Part shown: one piece after another, positions 17,750 to 26,251 of the stretch
How the letters are laid out: every line of letters begins with the position of its first letter
Position numbering within the stretch: the stretch's first letter is position 1
Notes under the pieces: model-generated
What the model saw: the letters and a program-made list of their open reading frames with translations, nothing else
What the model was told of the DNA's origin: nothing
Database searches by the model: none
Program-made: the position numbers and the translations under genes
Assembly: GCA_046541515.1 (NCBI GenBank)
Contig: JBKHDD010000003.1
Span: forward strand, 19,678 to 83,677
From: CAYFVR01 sp046541515
GTDB taxonomy: Bacteria; Desulfobacterota; Desulfobacteria; Desulfobacterales; Desulfococcaceae
Direction: 5' to 3'
DNA length: 64,000 nucleotides

Positions 17750-17777
17750 ATTATCATGAAGCGGATGGGGATTTCAA
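17750..17777 (-). promoter_or_regulatory. Putative rpoH promoter
   Basis: On the minus strand TTGAAA (17777-17772) and GATAAT (17755-17750) are 16 bases apart, about 58 bases before the rpoH ATG. The -35 sits in CTTGAAA, which also resembles a heat-shock -35, but the following -10 is sigma-70-like. Confidence 0.55.
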
Positions 17778-17847
17778 GGAGAGGCGTGGAAAACGGCGAT
17801 TTCCGTTGGACAACGAAAAGGACATCTGGTAAAAACAAAGCCCTTGC

Positions 17848-17924
<77 letters not shown>

Positions 17925-18336
17925 CCCAATCATCCCGTTCTTCCATCCAGCTTCGGGACCGCGAATTCCGCTATTTTCGTACCGGATTGCCGTTTGGGAA
18001 AAGTTTAATTCTTCTCAAAACCCGTCCCGATTGGAATCCCGGCCATCCACTTCACGGCGTTTCCGCAACCCCCGAAGCGCCGAAACAAATTCGAAATTCC
18101 GCCAACTTCGGAGTTGGGCTCGCCGGGCGCGACCCAAATACCATAAGACCAAAAACCGGCTTGTCATCCTTCCGCCGAGCGAAATCCGCCGGCGGCCGCT
18201 CGGGACGATTGACCAAGCTTTCCGCGTCACCTGCACGATCTAACACAACGTTCCGCGTTTTTCCAGCGGGAAAATCCTTGGATACCGCCCGGAAGGGACC
18301 GTCCAGCCGATCCGGGAACAGCGAAAGGAGAAGGCC
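17925..18336. other. Intergenic region before the metacaspase gene
   Basis: 412 bases without a convincing gene, RNA or repeat. Only the ribosome site AAGGAGAAGG just before 18337 is clear. A minus-strand open frame across the tRNA is a by-product of the tRNA. Confidence 0.6.
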
Positions 18337-19425
18337 ATGGCGAGGCGCGCACTGCTGGTGGGCATCAACGATTACAAGGGCATCGGCGATCTTCGGGGCT
18401 GCAAGAACGACGTGCTGAACATGCGCACCATTCTGAAAACCCATCTGGGCTTCACCAACAACGACATCCGGGTGGTCTTCGACGACCGGGCCACCAAGGC
18501 CGGCATCCTGCACCGACTGGAGTTCATGGTGGACGTGGCCGAGCCCGGCGATTTCATGGTTTTCCATTTTTCCGGCCACGGCTCTCAGATTCGGGACCGC
18601 GACGGCGACGAACTGGAAGACGGGCTGGACGAGCTTCTGTGCCCCCACGACATGGACTGGGACGGAACCTTCATTTTGGACGACGATCTGGACCGGATTT
18701 TCCGCCGGGTGCCGGAAGGGGCGCATCTGGAGGTTTTTCTGGACAGTTGCCACTCCGGCACCGCCACCCGTTCCGCGGATTTGGGACGTCCCCAGGAGCT
18801 GGGGCCGGAAAACCCGGTGTCGAGCCGCTTTCTGCCGCCGCCGCTGGACATCGAGATGCGGGCGGAGGGCGAGGAAATGGCGCTGGGCGCGCCCCGGGGC
18901 TTCATGACGGCGAACCGTTCCGGGGTGCGCAGCACCCAGAACCATGTGCTCTGGTCCGGCGCCATGGCCAACCAGGAGGCTGCCGACGCCCCCTTTCATG
19001 GGGTCTATTACGGAGCTTTTTCCTACTTTTTCTGCAAGCACATGCGGGAAACCGGCGGCAACATCAGCCGGCGGAACCTGCTGGAACGCGTCCGCGATTC
19101 CTTGAAACGTTACGGATTTTGGCAGATTCCCCAACTGGCCTGCCCCACCGAGGCGGCTTTTGAGCAGCATCCGCTTCAATTTCCGCCGGATGAAACGGAC
19201 GCGGGGGGAACGCCCCGGCGAATGCTGCGGCTGACCACGCCCTACATGCGCGGCGAAGACGTGCGCGAGGTCCAGGCGGCGTTGGCGCGGGCGGGATACC
19301 GAATCTCCGCAGATGGCGTCTTCGGCCCTCACACCCGCCGAATCGTGGTGCAGTTCCAGCGAGACAAGGGGCTGATGGTGGACGGGATTGTGGGGAATCA
19401 GGTGTACGGGGCGTTGTTTGGATGA
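18337..19425 (+). CDS. Metacaspase (caspase-family peptidase) with C-terminal peptidoglycan-binding domain
   Basis: 362 residues. The p20 caspase fold runs over residues 1-240: it starts RALLVGINDYKG, has the catalytic His in FHFSGHGSQ near 76, and the nucleophile Cys in EVFLDSCHSGT near 144. The acidic stretch EDGLDELLCPHDMDWDG between them is the usual calcium-responsive region. Residues 295-362 are a PG_binding_1 domain (VREVQAALARAGYRISADGVFGPHTRRIVVQFQRDKGLMVDG, in parts). There is no signal peptide. Such enzymes cut after Arg/Lys. No partner gene lies next to it. Strong ribosome site. Confidence 0.93.
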   Translation: MARRALLVGINDYKGIGDLRGCKNDVLNMRTILKTHLGFTNNDIRVVFDDRATKAGILHRLEFMVDVAEPGDFMVFHFSGHGSQIRDRDGDELEDGLDELLCPHDMDWDGTFILDDDLDRIFRRVPEGAHLEVFLDSCHSGTATRSADLGRPQELGPENPVSSRFLPPPLDIEMRAEGEEMALGAPRGFMTANRSGVRSTQNHVLWSGAMANQEAADAPFHGVYYGAFSYFFCKHMRETGGNISRRNLLERVRDSLKRYGFWQIPQLACPTEAAFEQHPLQFPPDETDAGGTPRRMLRLTTPYMRGEDVREVQAALARAGYRISADGVFGPHTRRIVVQFQRDKGLMVDGIVGNQVYGALFG

Positions 19426-19433
19426 TGGCTTCG

Positions 19434-19462
19434 CGGGCGGCCTTCCCGGACCGCCCGGTTTT
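19434..19462 (+). terminator. Probable terminator of the metacaspase gene
   Basis: CGGGCGG (19434-19440) pairs with CCGCCCG (19451-19457) around a ten-base loop and is followed by GTTTT, nine bases after the metacaspase stop codon. Confidence 0.6.
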
Positions 19463-19526
19463 CCGTTCGTGTTTCCGCCTTCAGCATGGCATGGTGGGCA
19501 AAATCCCGACGGGGTTTGCCAAGGGT

Positions 19527-20756
19527 GCAAACCAATAATTTAGATTTTGCCCAAAAAAATATTCGCTCGTGGGTTTTGTCCGCAAGGTCGAACCGCGCTT
19601 CCCTTCCGCGCCGTCGAGTTGGCCGTCCCGACGCCTTCGTTCAAGACGGCCGGTCGAATTCCCGAGCGGGAGGGGATCGGGCTGAGCCCGAACAAGCTCC
19701 GAAAAATGACGGCGAAGCCGGGCCCTCTCGATCCATGTTCCCGGGTTGAACGGCTTCCGGAATCCGGAGATGCCTCGGCTCTCGAAAACCGGCGCGTTCT
19801 GCCCGCCGTGGACGGCGGACGCGCAAGAGGCCGGAAGAACAAAAGAGGCCCCACCGCCCGCCGGCGCCAAACCGCGGGGCTTTCATGCGGACCGGGTCGA
19901 GCCGAAGCGCTCCGGCGTTTACGCGATCGACGAAAAGGGCGAGATCGTCAAGGACCTCGCCCCTTCGTGGACGGGACGACGGCCAGGCTCGACGCGTTTC
20001 TGGAGCTGCTCGAAGCCCGTCTTTCCCGCCTGCGCGTGGACGAGGCGTCCGAAGTCGTCCTCGTCGGAGACGGCGCTCCATGGATATGGGGGCGCGTCCC
20101 GATCCTGCTCGGGAAAACGGGCGGGGCCGGCCTGAAAATCGCCGGAATTATCGACTGGACCCACGCGAAGCGGAACGGCCTTGATCATCGTTTCGGCCAC
20201 CCATCCCGGGGTTGGAATCCCTGACGATATTCCGTTGCCACTCTGCGGCGATGAATGGCCCAAAGCATGATCAAGACCGGCGGAACCTGAAAAAGACGCG
20301 TGAAACCCTTTCCAGGAAGAAGCTTCGGACGGTCGATTTCGAGCGCTTCAAGGGTCTTCTCTTCTCGGGCGAAATCGACGGGATCGTGGACGAAGTCAAG
20401 TCGGTTCCGAAGGTCAAGTCCGACGGCAAAATCATGAAAAAGCTGAAAAGTTATTTCGTGGCGAACAGGGACCGGATGCGCCGCGCCGCGAACCGGGCGA
20501 TGAAACGCCCCATCGGTTCCGGGGGCGATCGAAAGCGCGATACGCCGTGACGCAAACATGCGGGTGAAAACTCCCGGGTCGTTCTGGAAGCTGGACTTCG
20601 CCGATACGGCGATATATCCGGGCGCCCAACTGCTCCGCGAAAGATGGGCAAACCTCGCCGACAACTGGACGCGGCCGCTGCGCGAGGATTTCCAGGCGAC
20701 AGCCGGGGCGGTCCGGCCGCCGCGACCGAAGGGAACGATCCAAATTATTGGTTTGC
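19527..20756 (+). mobile_element. Fossil insertion sequence with 19-bp terminal inverted repeats
   Basis: The left end GCAAACCAATAATTTAGAT (19527-19545) is matched, inverted, by the right end at 20738-20756, differing at one of 19 bases. The 1.23 kb between encodes scraps of a transposase in shifting frames. The right end stops 17 bases short of the trmO stop codon, and both flanks are intact genes. I see no clear target duplication. Confidence 0.75.
19790..20700 (+). pseudogene. Degenerate DDE transposase (ISKra4/UPF0236-like)
   Basis: Three frames are needed to follow it. One piece reads VDGGRARGRKNKRG, the next GVYAIDEKGEIVKDLAP, then back to FVDGTTARLDAFLELLEARL, VVLVGDGAPWIWGRVP and IIDWTHAKRNGLDH, and finally YPGAQLLRERWANLADNW. 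The Asp residues of VDGG, VGDGAPWIW and IIDW fit the DDE positions of the ISKra4-type transposases (formerly UPF0236). Several frameshifts make it inactive. Family naming is from motif resemblance only. Confidence 0.7.
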
Positions 20757-20772
20757 CCCCCCAAAATAGAAA

Positions 20773-21294
20773 TCAAGGCTTCCCCGAAAACCGCCCGTCG
20801 TCCGCCGCCCCCTCCGTCGCCTCCGCCCGGCTTTCCAGCCAGCCGGCGCGCACCTCCTCCCGCCGGTCGAATTTGGGCACGTAGGGTTTGACGTCGATCA
20901 GCGGCGTGCCGTCCACGATGTCCACCTCGCGGATGCGGACCCGGTTTTCCTCCACCGCCACCAGCCGCACGATGGAAAGCCCCACCGGATTGGGCCGGGA
21001 CGGCGCCCGGGTGGCGAACAGGCCGCGCTCGGTTTGGTCCAGGAACGGCGTCACCTTCAACCCCGCGGGGGGCGGGCCGCATTTGTGGCAATGGTACAGC
21101 AGAATCAGGTGGGAGAAGCCGTCCAAATCGGCCAGCCCCGGGGCGTATTCCGGAAACAGAACGATCTCCCCTTCCGCATCCGCCCCGCCCGGCGGCTGGA
21201 TGGGCGTGCCCTCCGGGGTTTTAAACGGCGTGTGGACAACGCCGATGGGGCGCAGGCGGATTTCGATGTTTGGGTCGATATCGGGAATTTGCAT
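20773..21294 (-). CDS. trmO: tRNA (N6-threonylcarbamoyladenosine(37)-N6)-methyltransferase TrmO
   Basis: 173 residues. Residues 10-150 match the TrmO/TsaA (YaeB) fold: IGVVHTPF at the start, LDGFSHLILLYHCHK, then the diagnostic RAPSRPNPVGLSIVRL and VDIVDGTPLIDVKPYVP. TrmO uses S-adenosylmethionine to N6-methylate t6A37 in threonine tRNA. The last 25 residues are Ala/Glu-rich and not conserved. The fossil insertion sequence ends just beyond its stop codon. Confidence 0.93.
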   Translation of the reverse strand: MQIPDIDPNIEIRLRPIGVVHTPFKTPEGTPIQPPGGADAEGEIVLFPEYAPGLADLDGFSHLILLYHCHKCGPPPAGLKVTPFLDQTERGLFATRAPSRPNPVGLSIVRLVAVEENRVRIREVDIVDGTPLIDVKPYVPKFDRREEVRAGWLESRAEATEGAADDGRFSGKP

Positions 21295-21359
21295 GGGTCC
21301 TCCGGATACATGTTTTGGGTTGAAAAAAAATGGGTCGTCTCGGATCTCCGCATGGCAAA

Positions 21360-21592
21360 GGGCAACCGCAAGGAGTTGCCCCTACCAATGGCATATCGGG
21401 CTGGTTTTCGGCACGGTTTTGTAGGGAGGCTCCTTCCGGGCGCCACAGTCCCCGCTAAGACCAAATCCGACTGAAATCCGAAACGGCCGAATCGCGATGG
21501 CCGATAGAGCAACCGCAAGGGTTGCCCCTGAGAATGGCATATCGGGTTGATTTTCGGAAAGGTTTGGCAGGGACGCCCCTTGCGGGCGCCCC
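21360..21592. repeat. Two copies of a palindromic dispersed repeat
   Basis: Copies of about 90 bases start at 21360 and 21507, 147 bases apart. Both contain GCAACCGCAAGG, a stretch GAATGGCATATCGGG or close variant, TTTTCGG and a GC-rich tail. Each begins with a small hairpin (GGGCAAC...GTTGCCC). A related hairpin lies at about 51.6 kb. Together with flanking sequence they fill the 340 bases between trmO and the broken gene at 21.6 kb. Confidence 0.6.
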
Positions 21593-21635
21593 GCCCCCCG
21601 CGGAGAACAATTCCCATGAACCCGCCCCGCCCGAA

Positions 21636-22975
21636 TCAGATTCCCCCGCTCGGACGCCTTCGCCTCGCATCCTTCCCCCCCCGCAGCCGTTCGGCGAAGG
21701 GATCGATCCGCCCCGGCTCGTCGTGGACAAGAGCAACGCGCTTGATCCGCGGATTGCTCTTCCGGAGATAGCGCAGCATTTCGTCTCGGTCCGCGTGGGC
21801 GGAAAAAACCGACCAGCTTGGCGACATGGGCGCGGAGGGGATATTCCTTGTTCAACAATTTCATCGTCGGCGGCGGATCGGGCCGGCCCGCCGCTTCCCG
21901 GGCGGCTCCCTGGTCCAAAATCCGGCGGCCCAGGGCATTTTCCGCCATGTAGCCCGCCACGAGAATGGCGTTTTTGGGATCGTGAATTTTGCGCCGCGGA
22001 TGGTGCAGAATCCGCCCGGTCTCGCAAATGCCCGAAGAGGCCGGCACGATGCGGGGCCGATCTTCCTTCATCATCGCGATGGAATCCTCCGCCGTCTGGG
22101 AAAAATTCAACTGGCCGAAACGAAACGGGTTCTCCCCCTTTTCCAGAAAATCAACGCGGGTGTCCCGGTCGTAGACCTCCGGTCGCTCGCCGAACGCCTC
22201 GGTGATCCGGATGGCCAGCGGGCTGTCGATGCAGACTGGAATCCGAAGAACGCCCCGGCGTTTTGGAGCTGATCCAGCGGATAAATCGGCCCCTGGGCGC
22301 GGCCGCAGGCGAAGGAGGAAATCGGCGCCGTGCCGCCCCGGTCGGCGGTCTCCCGGACGATCTCCGCCGGCCGCTTTCGCAGGTCGGCCACCGGCTCGTG
22401 CAGCCGGTCGCCACAGGCGCTCTCCATTGCCGGCGGATCGACGTCCCGGTCCGCTCCGGGAAAATCCAGCCGGGGGGTCCCGCAAAATCGGCTTGCCGAA
22501 CCGGCCGATGTCGCCGGAGTAGGCCACGGGCCGGGACGGGCCGTTCACGACGCATCGCAACAGGCTGAACGCCGAGCCCAAAATGTTCCCCGCCCCGTAA
22601 AAGGCGCGGTTCAGGTTTTTCCCCACCGCCACCGGCGTGGCGCAGGGAACGCCGTCGAAATGGGCCGGGGACGCCCCCGCTTCGGCCCGGGTGCGGAGCG
22701 GTTCCGCGGCGGCGAGCCGTCACTCGTCCATCATCCGGCGGATGGCCTCCCGGTCCAGCTTGTGGCGGCCGCGCTTCGGCAGTTTTTTGATCTCCTGGAG
22801 GTCCCGGCCGGAAATTCCGTCGCCCGGCCCGGCGGCCTTCATCCGGGAAAGGGCGCCGCGCGCCGTTTTGTGGTTCAGATAGTCGTCGTCCGCCTCCTGG
22901 ACGCGGCCGCTGTCCGGCGGCAGGCAGCCGTCGGCCGCGGCCCGGGTGCAGGCCGCCCGGCCGGCGAACCATCTC
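21636..22975 (-). pseudogene. Broken MBL-fold RNA-processing nuclease (Ysh1/RMMBL type)
   Basis: Read in at least three frames on the minus strand: LPPDSGRVQEADDDYLN, then (after a stop) NLNRAFYGAGNILGSAF, SRPVAYSGDIGRFGKPIL, then VCIDSPLAIRITEAFGER, IVPASSGICETGRILHH and FSAHADRDEMLRYL with ALVHDEPG. These are the beta-CASP and RNA-specificity segments of bacterial Ysh1-like metallo-beta-lactamase proteins. The N-terminal HxHxDH half is missing altogether, so it is truncated as well as frameshifted. Confidence 0.75.
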
Positions 22976-22995
22976 CAATCTCCCCTTCGCGTTTC

Positions 22996-23320
22996 TTAAA
23001 AATTTCCAAAACTTTCTTCGTGAAAATGGTTTCACGGTCCGATTTGGCGTAAAGAACAATCGGGGATGACGAGATTTTTCTCCTCGTTCGCTTGATAAAC
23101 AAGCCGGAAACTACCGCTTTTTTCCCCGTTACAAATCGGAGCTTCTCACTCGGTATTTGCGTACCCCATCCCCTTCACGAATTAAAATCCCCAATTCGGG
23201 ATTTTCGAGCAAATCCTCCAACGCTTCCCTCGTGTCTCGTTGCGAGGAGGGGCGCCGTTTCCGCAACTTCTTCAGGAAACGCAAAAACTCCCTGCCAAAA
23301 GCGACGTTATGGGTTGTCAA
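22996..23320 (-). pseudogene. Frameshifted RelE/HigB-like toxin
   Basis: Starting at a TTG inside the preceding antitoxin remnant, one frame gives FGREFLRFLKKLRKR through GVRKYRVRSSDL. A shift leads to NGEKSGSFRLVYQANEEKNLVIP, and a second shift to IVLYAKSDRETIFTKKVLEIF. Reassembled, this is a complete RelE-superfamily toxin of about 110 residues. The two frameshifts should inactivate it. Confidence 0.7.
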
Positions 23321-23556
23321 TTTCCGTTCGCCAATCGGGAGAAGGCCCCTGGTGCTCGGCTTCCTCAATCCATTCCTTCAAAATTCCCGAGGCCGCCAAG
23401 GCGCGATCTTCCGGCTCCTCTTCCAGATCAAAAAACGTCATCCGAAAGGCGTTCGATCTTTACGAACGACTTCACGTCCACAAGAAACGCCTTGGGCTAT
23501 TCGTTTTCGTGCAGAACGGGGAAAAGATTCCGGGACCAAATTTTATCTGCAATCAT
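23307..23556 (-). pseudogene. Broken antitoxin partner of the RelE-like pseudogene
   Basis: A perfect ribosome site (AGGAGG) precedes an ATG at 23556. The reading MIADKIWSRNLFPVLHENE ends at an in-frame TAG (23499-23497) and continues PKAFLVDVKSFVKIERLSDD. It then shifts frame to DLEEEPEDRALAASGILKEW and ends at 23307. The layout fits a Phd/YefM-style antitoxin, overlapping the toxin by 14 bases. Confidence 0.6.
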
Positions 23557-23610
23557 GGAATTCCTCCTTCTGGGAAAAATGGGCTCGGAGCATAGTTCAA
23601 GCCCATGCAT

Positions 23611-25089
23611 TCAACTTCCCCCAAACGCCGCCTTCACCTTCTCCCGGTCGATTTTTCCAACGGCGGTTTTGGGCAGCTCGGGGACGAACTCGGCGTAACG
23701 GGGTTTTTTGTACCGGGCGATTTTGGACGCAACGAACTCGGCCAGTTCCTCCAGGGTCAGGCTCGCGCCTTTGCGGAGCACGCAGACCGCCTTGACGCCC
23801 TCCCCGAATTTGGAATCCGGCACGCCGATCACCGAAACCTCCAACACGTCCGGGTGTTCCAGGATGACCGCCTCCACCTCCGCCGGATAGACGTTTTCGC
23901 CGCCGGGCTTGATCAGCTCCTTCTCCGGCTTCCGGCCCTTGAAAAACAGGTAGCCGTCCGCGTCCAGCGCGCCCAAGTCGCCGGTGTGGTGCCAACCGTT
24001 GCGAAAGGTGTGGCGGTTGGTTTCCGGCTGGTTCCAGAAGCCCTGGAAGACCAGCGGCCCCTGCACGACGATCTCGCCGGTTTCGCCCAGGGGAACCTCG
24101 TTTTCCCCTTCGTCCACCAGCCGAAACCGGACGAGCATCCCCTGCCGGCCGGCGGAACCCGGCTTTTCCATGGCCGGGCCAAACGTGACGATGCCGCTGG
24201 TTTCCGTCTGGCCGTAAAGCATCCAGAACTGGGCGTTGGTGCGTTCTTCGAAGGGCTTGATGTTGTCGGGGCCGTCCAGTCCCAAAACGTACCGAAGCGA
24301 GGGAACTTTCGCCGAACCGTCGGCCAGCACGTCGTTGAGGCGGGCCAGCATGGGGGGAAACGCGCCCCACAGGGTCACGTCCTCGGCGACGGTTTTCTTC
24401 ACCGCCAGCCGTTCGTCGAATTTTTGGACGACCACGTTCTTGCCGCCCACGTGCATCACCGCCAGGGCCAAATTGATGCCGGTGATGTGAAACATGGGCA
24501 GCATGTTCAGGTAGGCGTCCCGGCCGGAAAGGCCCATGGCTGCGACGGTTTGCAGGTTGGCGGAAATCAGGTTTTCGTGGGTCAGCACCGCGCCCCGGGG
24601 CTTGCCTTCCACGGCCGCCGTGTAAATGATGCAGTAGGGGGCGTCGCCGGCGGGCTCGCCCGGGGGCAGCGGGCCTTCGTAAAACAGGTTTGGCAGTTGT
24701 TCAATCCGGTGCAGCGCCCGTTCCGGCGCGGCGGAGCGAACCCGATCGGCGTGGGCGTCGTCGGCGAAGACCATCTTGGGGGCGCAGTCCGAAAGGATGT
24801 AGCCGATCTCCTCGTCGGCCAGCCGCCAGTTGATGGGGACCACCACGGCGCCCAGGGCCGCGGCCGCGCCAAAGAGGGCGAGGAAGCCGGGATGGTTCAG
24901 CGCCAAAATGGCCAACCGGTCGCCCCGGCCCACGCCCCGGAGAACCAGGCCGGCCGCCAGCCGGTCCACGTCGCTCAGGAACTCCGCAAAGGTTCGGGTT
25001 TCGGTTTCCGCCCGAACGGCGATTTCGCCGCCGGATATCCGGGCGTTTCGAACGATCATGTCGTAGATCGAAAAACTTCGCATCCGCAT
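23611..25089 (-). CDS. AMP-dependent acyl-CoA synthetase/ligase family protein
   Basis: 492 residues of the ANL superfamily, closest in layout to crotonobetaine/long-chain acyl-CoA ligases. Core motifs A5 MLYGQTETSG, A7 GWHHTGDLGALDADGYLFFKGR (in parts) and A8/A10 with PAEVEAVILEHPDV and PKTAVGKIDRE (catalytic Lys) are present. The A3 P-loop, normally YTSGTTGxPKG, reads YTAAVEGKPRG near residue 165; the Ser/Gly/Thr residues that hold the ATP phosphates and the Lys are all replaced. AAAGGAG precedes the chosen ATG. Adenylation activity is therefore doubtful. Confidence 0.85.
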   Translation of the reverse strand: MRMRSFSIYDMIVRNARISGGEIAVRAETETRTFAEFLSDVDRLAAGLVLRGVGRGDRLAILALNHPGFLALFGAAAALGAVVVPINWRLADEEIGYILSDCAPKMVFADDAHADRVRSAAPERALHRIEQLPNLFYEGPLPPGEPAGDAPYCIIYTAAVEGKPRGAVLTHENLISANLQTVAAMGLSGRDAYLNMLPMFHITGINLALAVMHVGGKNVVVQKFDERLAVKKTVAEDVTLWGAFPPMLARLNDVLADGSAKVPSLRYVLGLDGPDNIKPFEERTNAQFWMLYGQTETSGIVTFGPAMEKPGSAGRQGMLVRFRLVDEGENEVPLGETGEIVVQGPLVFQGFWNQPETNRHTFRNGWHHTGDLGALDADGYLFFKGRKPEKELIKPGGENVYPAEVEAVILEHPDVLEVSVIGVPDSKFGEGVKAVCVLRKGASLTLEELAEFVASKIARYKKPRYAEFVPELPKTAVGKIDREKVKAAFGGS

Positions 25090-25339
25090 GGCTCGGCTCC
25101 TTTGTCTGGGAGAAGGTGTAAACGAAATATGTTCCAACAAAGGAAGAGGTGTCAAGACGGAACCAGGCGCGATTTTTCCCGATTTGATTTTCGTGAGAAG
25201 TTTTGATATTTTTGCAAGGTTACGGTTGCGGTTTCATTCTTTGGGACCGCCCCGGCCTCTCATCTTTTTTTCCGGACTTGCTCGCCTTCCAAAACCGAAC
25301 TCTCCGATCCCGAAACGGGATTTGAAAGGAGGAACGTTC

Positions 25340-26251
25340 ATGATCCTGGCCATTGGCGAAATCCTCTACGACGTGTTTCCGGAAACCAAGCGCCTCGGCG
25401 GCGCGCCCTTCAATTTCGCCGCCCATCTTCGAGCCGCGGGCTTCCCCGTGGTTTTCGTGAGCCGGGTGGGGGACGACCCCGACGGTCAATCCATTCGCGC
25501 GGTGGTCGAGCGACGTGGCTTCGATCCCGAGTTTCTGCAGACCGACCCGGACCATCCCACCGGGCACGTCAACGTAACTTTGGACGACCAGGGCGTGCCC
25601 ACATTCGACATCGTCCGGGACGTGGCCTACGACCATCTGGAATTTACCGACCGGCTGGCCAAGGCCGTGAACAGCGGTCCCCGGATGATCTACTACGGGA
25701 CCCTGATTCAGCGAACCCGACAAGGGTTCCACGCCCTGCGTCGCCTGCTGAACGCCCGGCCGGCCGGAACTCGTTGTTTCTACGACATCAACCTGCGGCC
25801 AAACGCCTACTCCGGGGAAGTGATCGCCGAAAGCCTGCGCCATTGCGACTTGCTGAAAATCAGCGACGAAGAGCTGGACGAAATCCTCCCCCTGTTTGAT
25901 CTGGATTCGGCGGAGGACGCCGACGCGGCGGTGGGCGTTCTGCGAGACCGGTTCGACATCCCCTGGGTCTGCCGAACCCGGGGCGCGGCGGGCGGCGTGC
26001 TCTACACGCCTGAGGGCCGCTTCGCCGAATCGGCGAACGAATCGGTGGAGGTGGTGGACACGGTGGGGGCCGGCGACGCCTACGCCGCCGTGCTGGCCGC
26101 CGGATTCCTGCAAGGATGGCCCCCCAAGCGGATCATCCGCCGGGCCAACCGATTCGCGGCTCGACTGTGCGAGATTTCGGGCGCCGTTCCCGAAGAAGAT
26201 TCCGTTTACGAAGAACTCCGAACCTGGACTCGGGAGGACGGCCACGAATGA
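25340..26251 (+). CDS. PfkB-family fructokinase
   Basis: 303 residues. AIGEILYDVFP at the start, RLGGAPFNFAAHL (first PfkB signature, substrate Gly-Gly) and VDTVGAGDAYAAVLAAGFL near residue 238 (second signature with the catalytic Asp and anion-hole Gly-Ala-Gly) identify a ribokinase-type sugar kinase. The sequence style and the sucrose neighbours point to fructose. It would phosphorylate fructose released by sucrose synthase, or feed fructose 6-phosphate to the next enzyme. AGGAGG precedes the ATG; its stop overlaps the next start (ATGA). Confidence 0.88.
   Translation: MILAIGEILYDVFPETKRLGGAPFNFAAHLRAAGFPVVFVSRVGDDPDGQSIRAVVERRGFDPEFLQTDPDHPTGHVNVTLDDQGVPTFDIVRDVAYDHLEFTDRLAKAVNSGPRMIYYGTLIQRTRQGFHALRRLLNARPAGTRCFYDINLRPNAYSGEVIAESLRHCDLLKISDEELDEILPLFDLDSAEDADAAVGVLRDRFDIPWVCRTRGAAGGVLYTPEGRFAESANESVEVVDTVGAGDAYAAVLAAGFLQGWPPKRIIRRANRFAARLCEISGAVPEEDSVYEELRTWTREDGHE

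Noticed and set aside
23497..23499. In-frame TAG in the antitoxin remnant as pyrrolysine
   Set aside because: A further frameshift downstream and two in the toxin point to simple decay.
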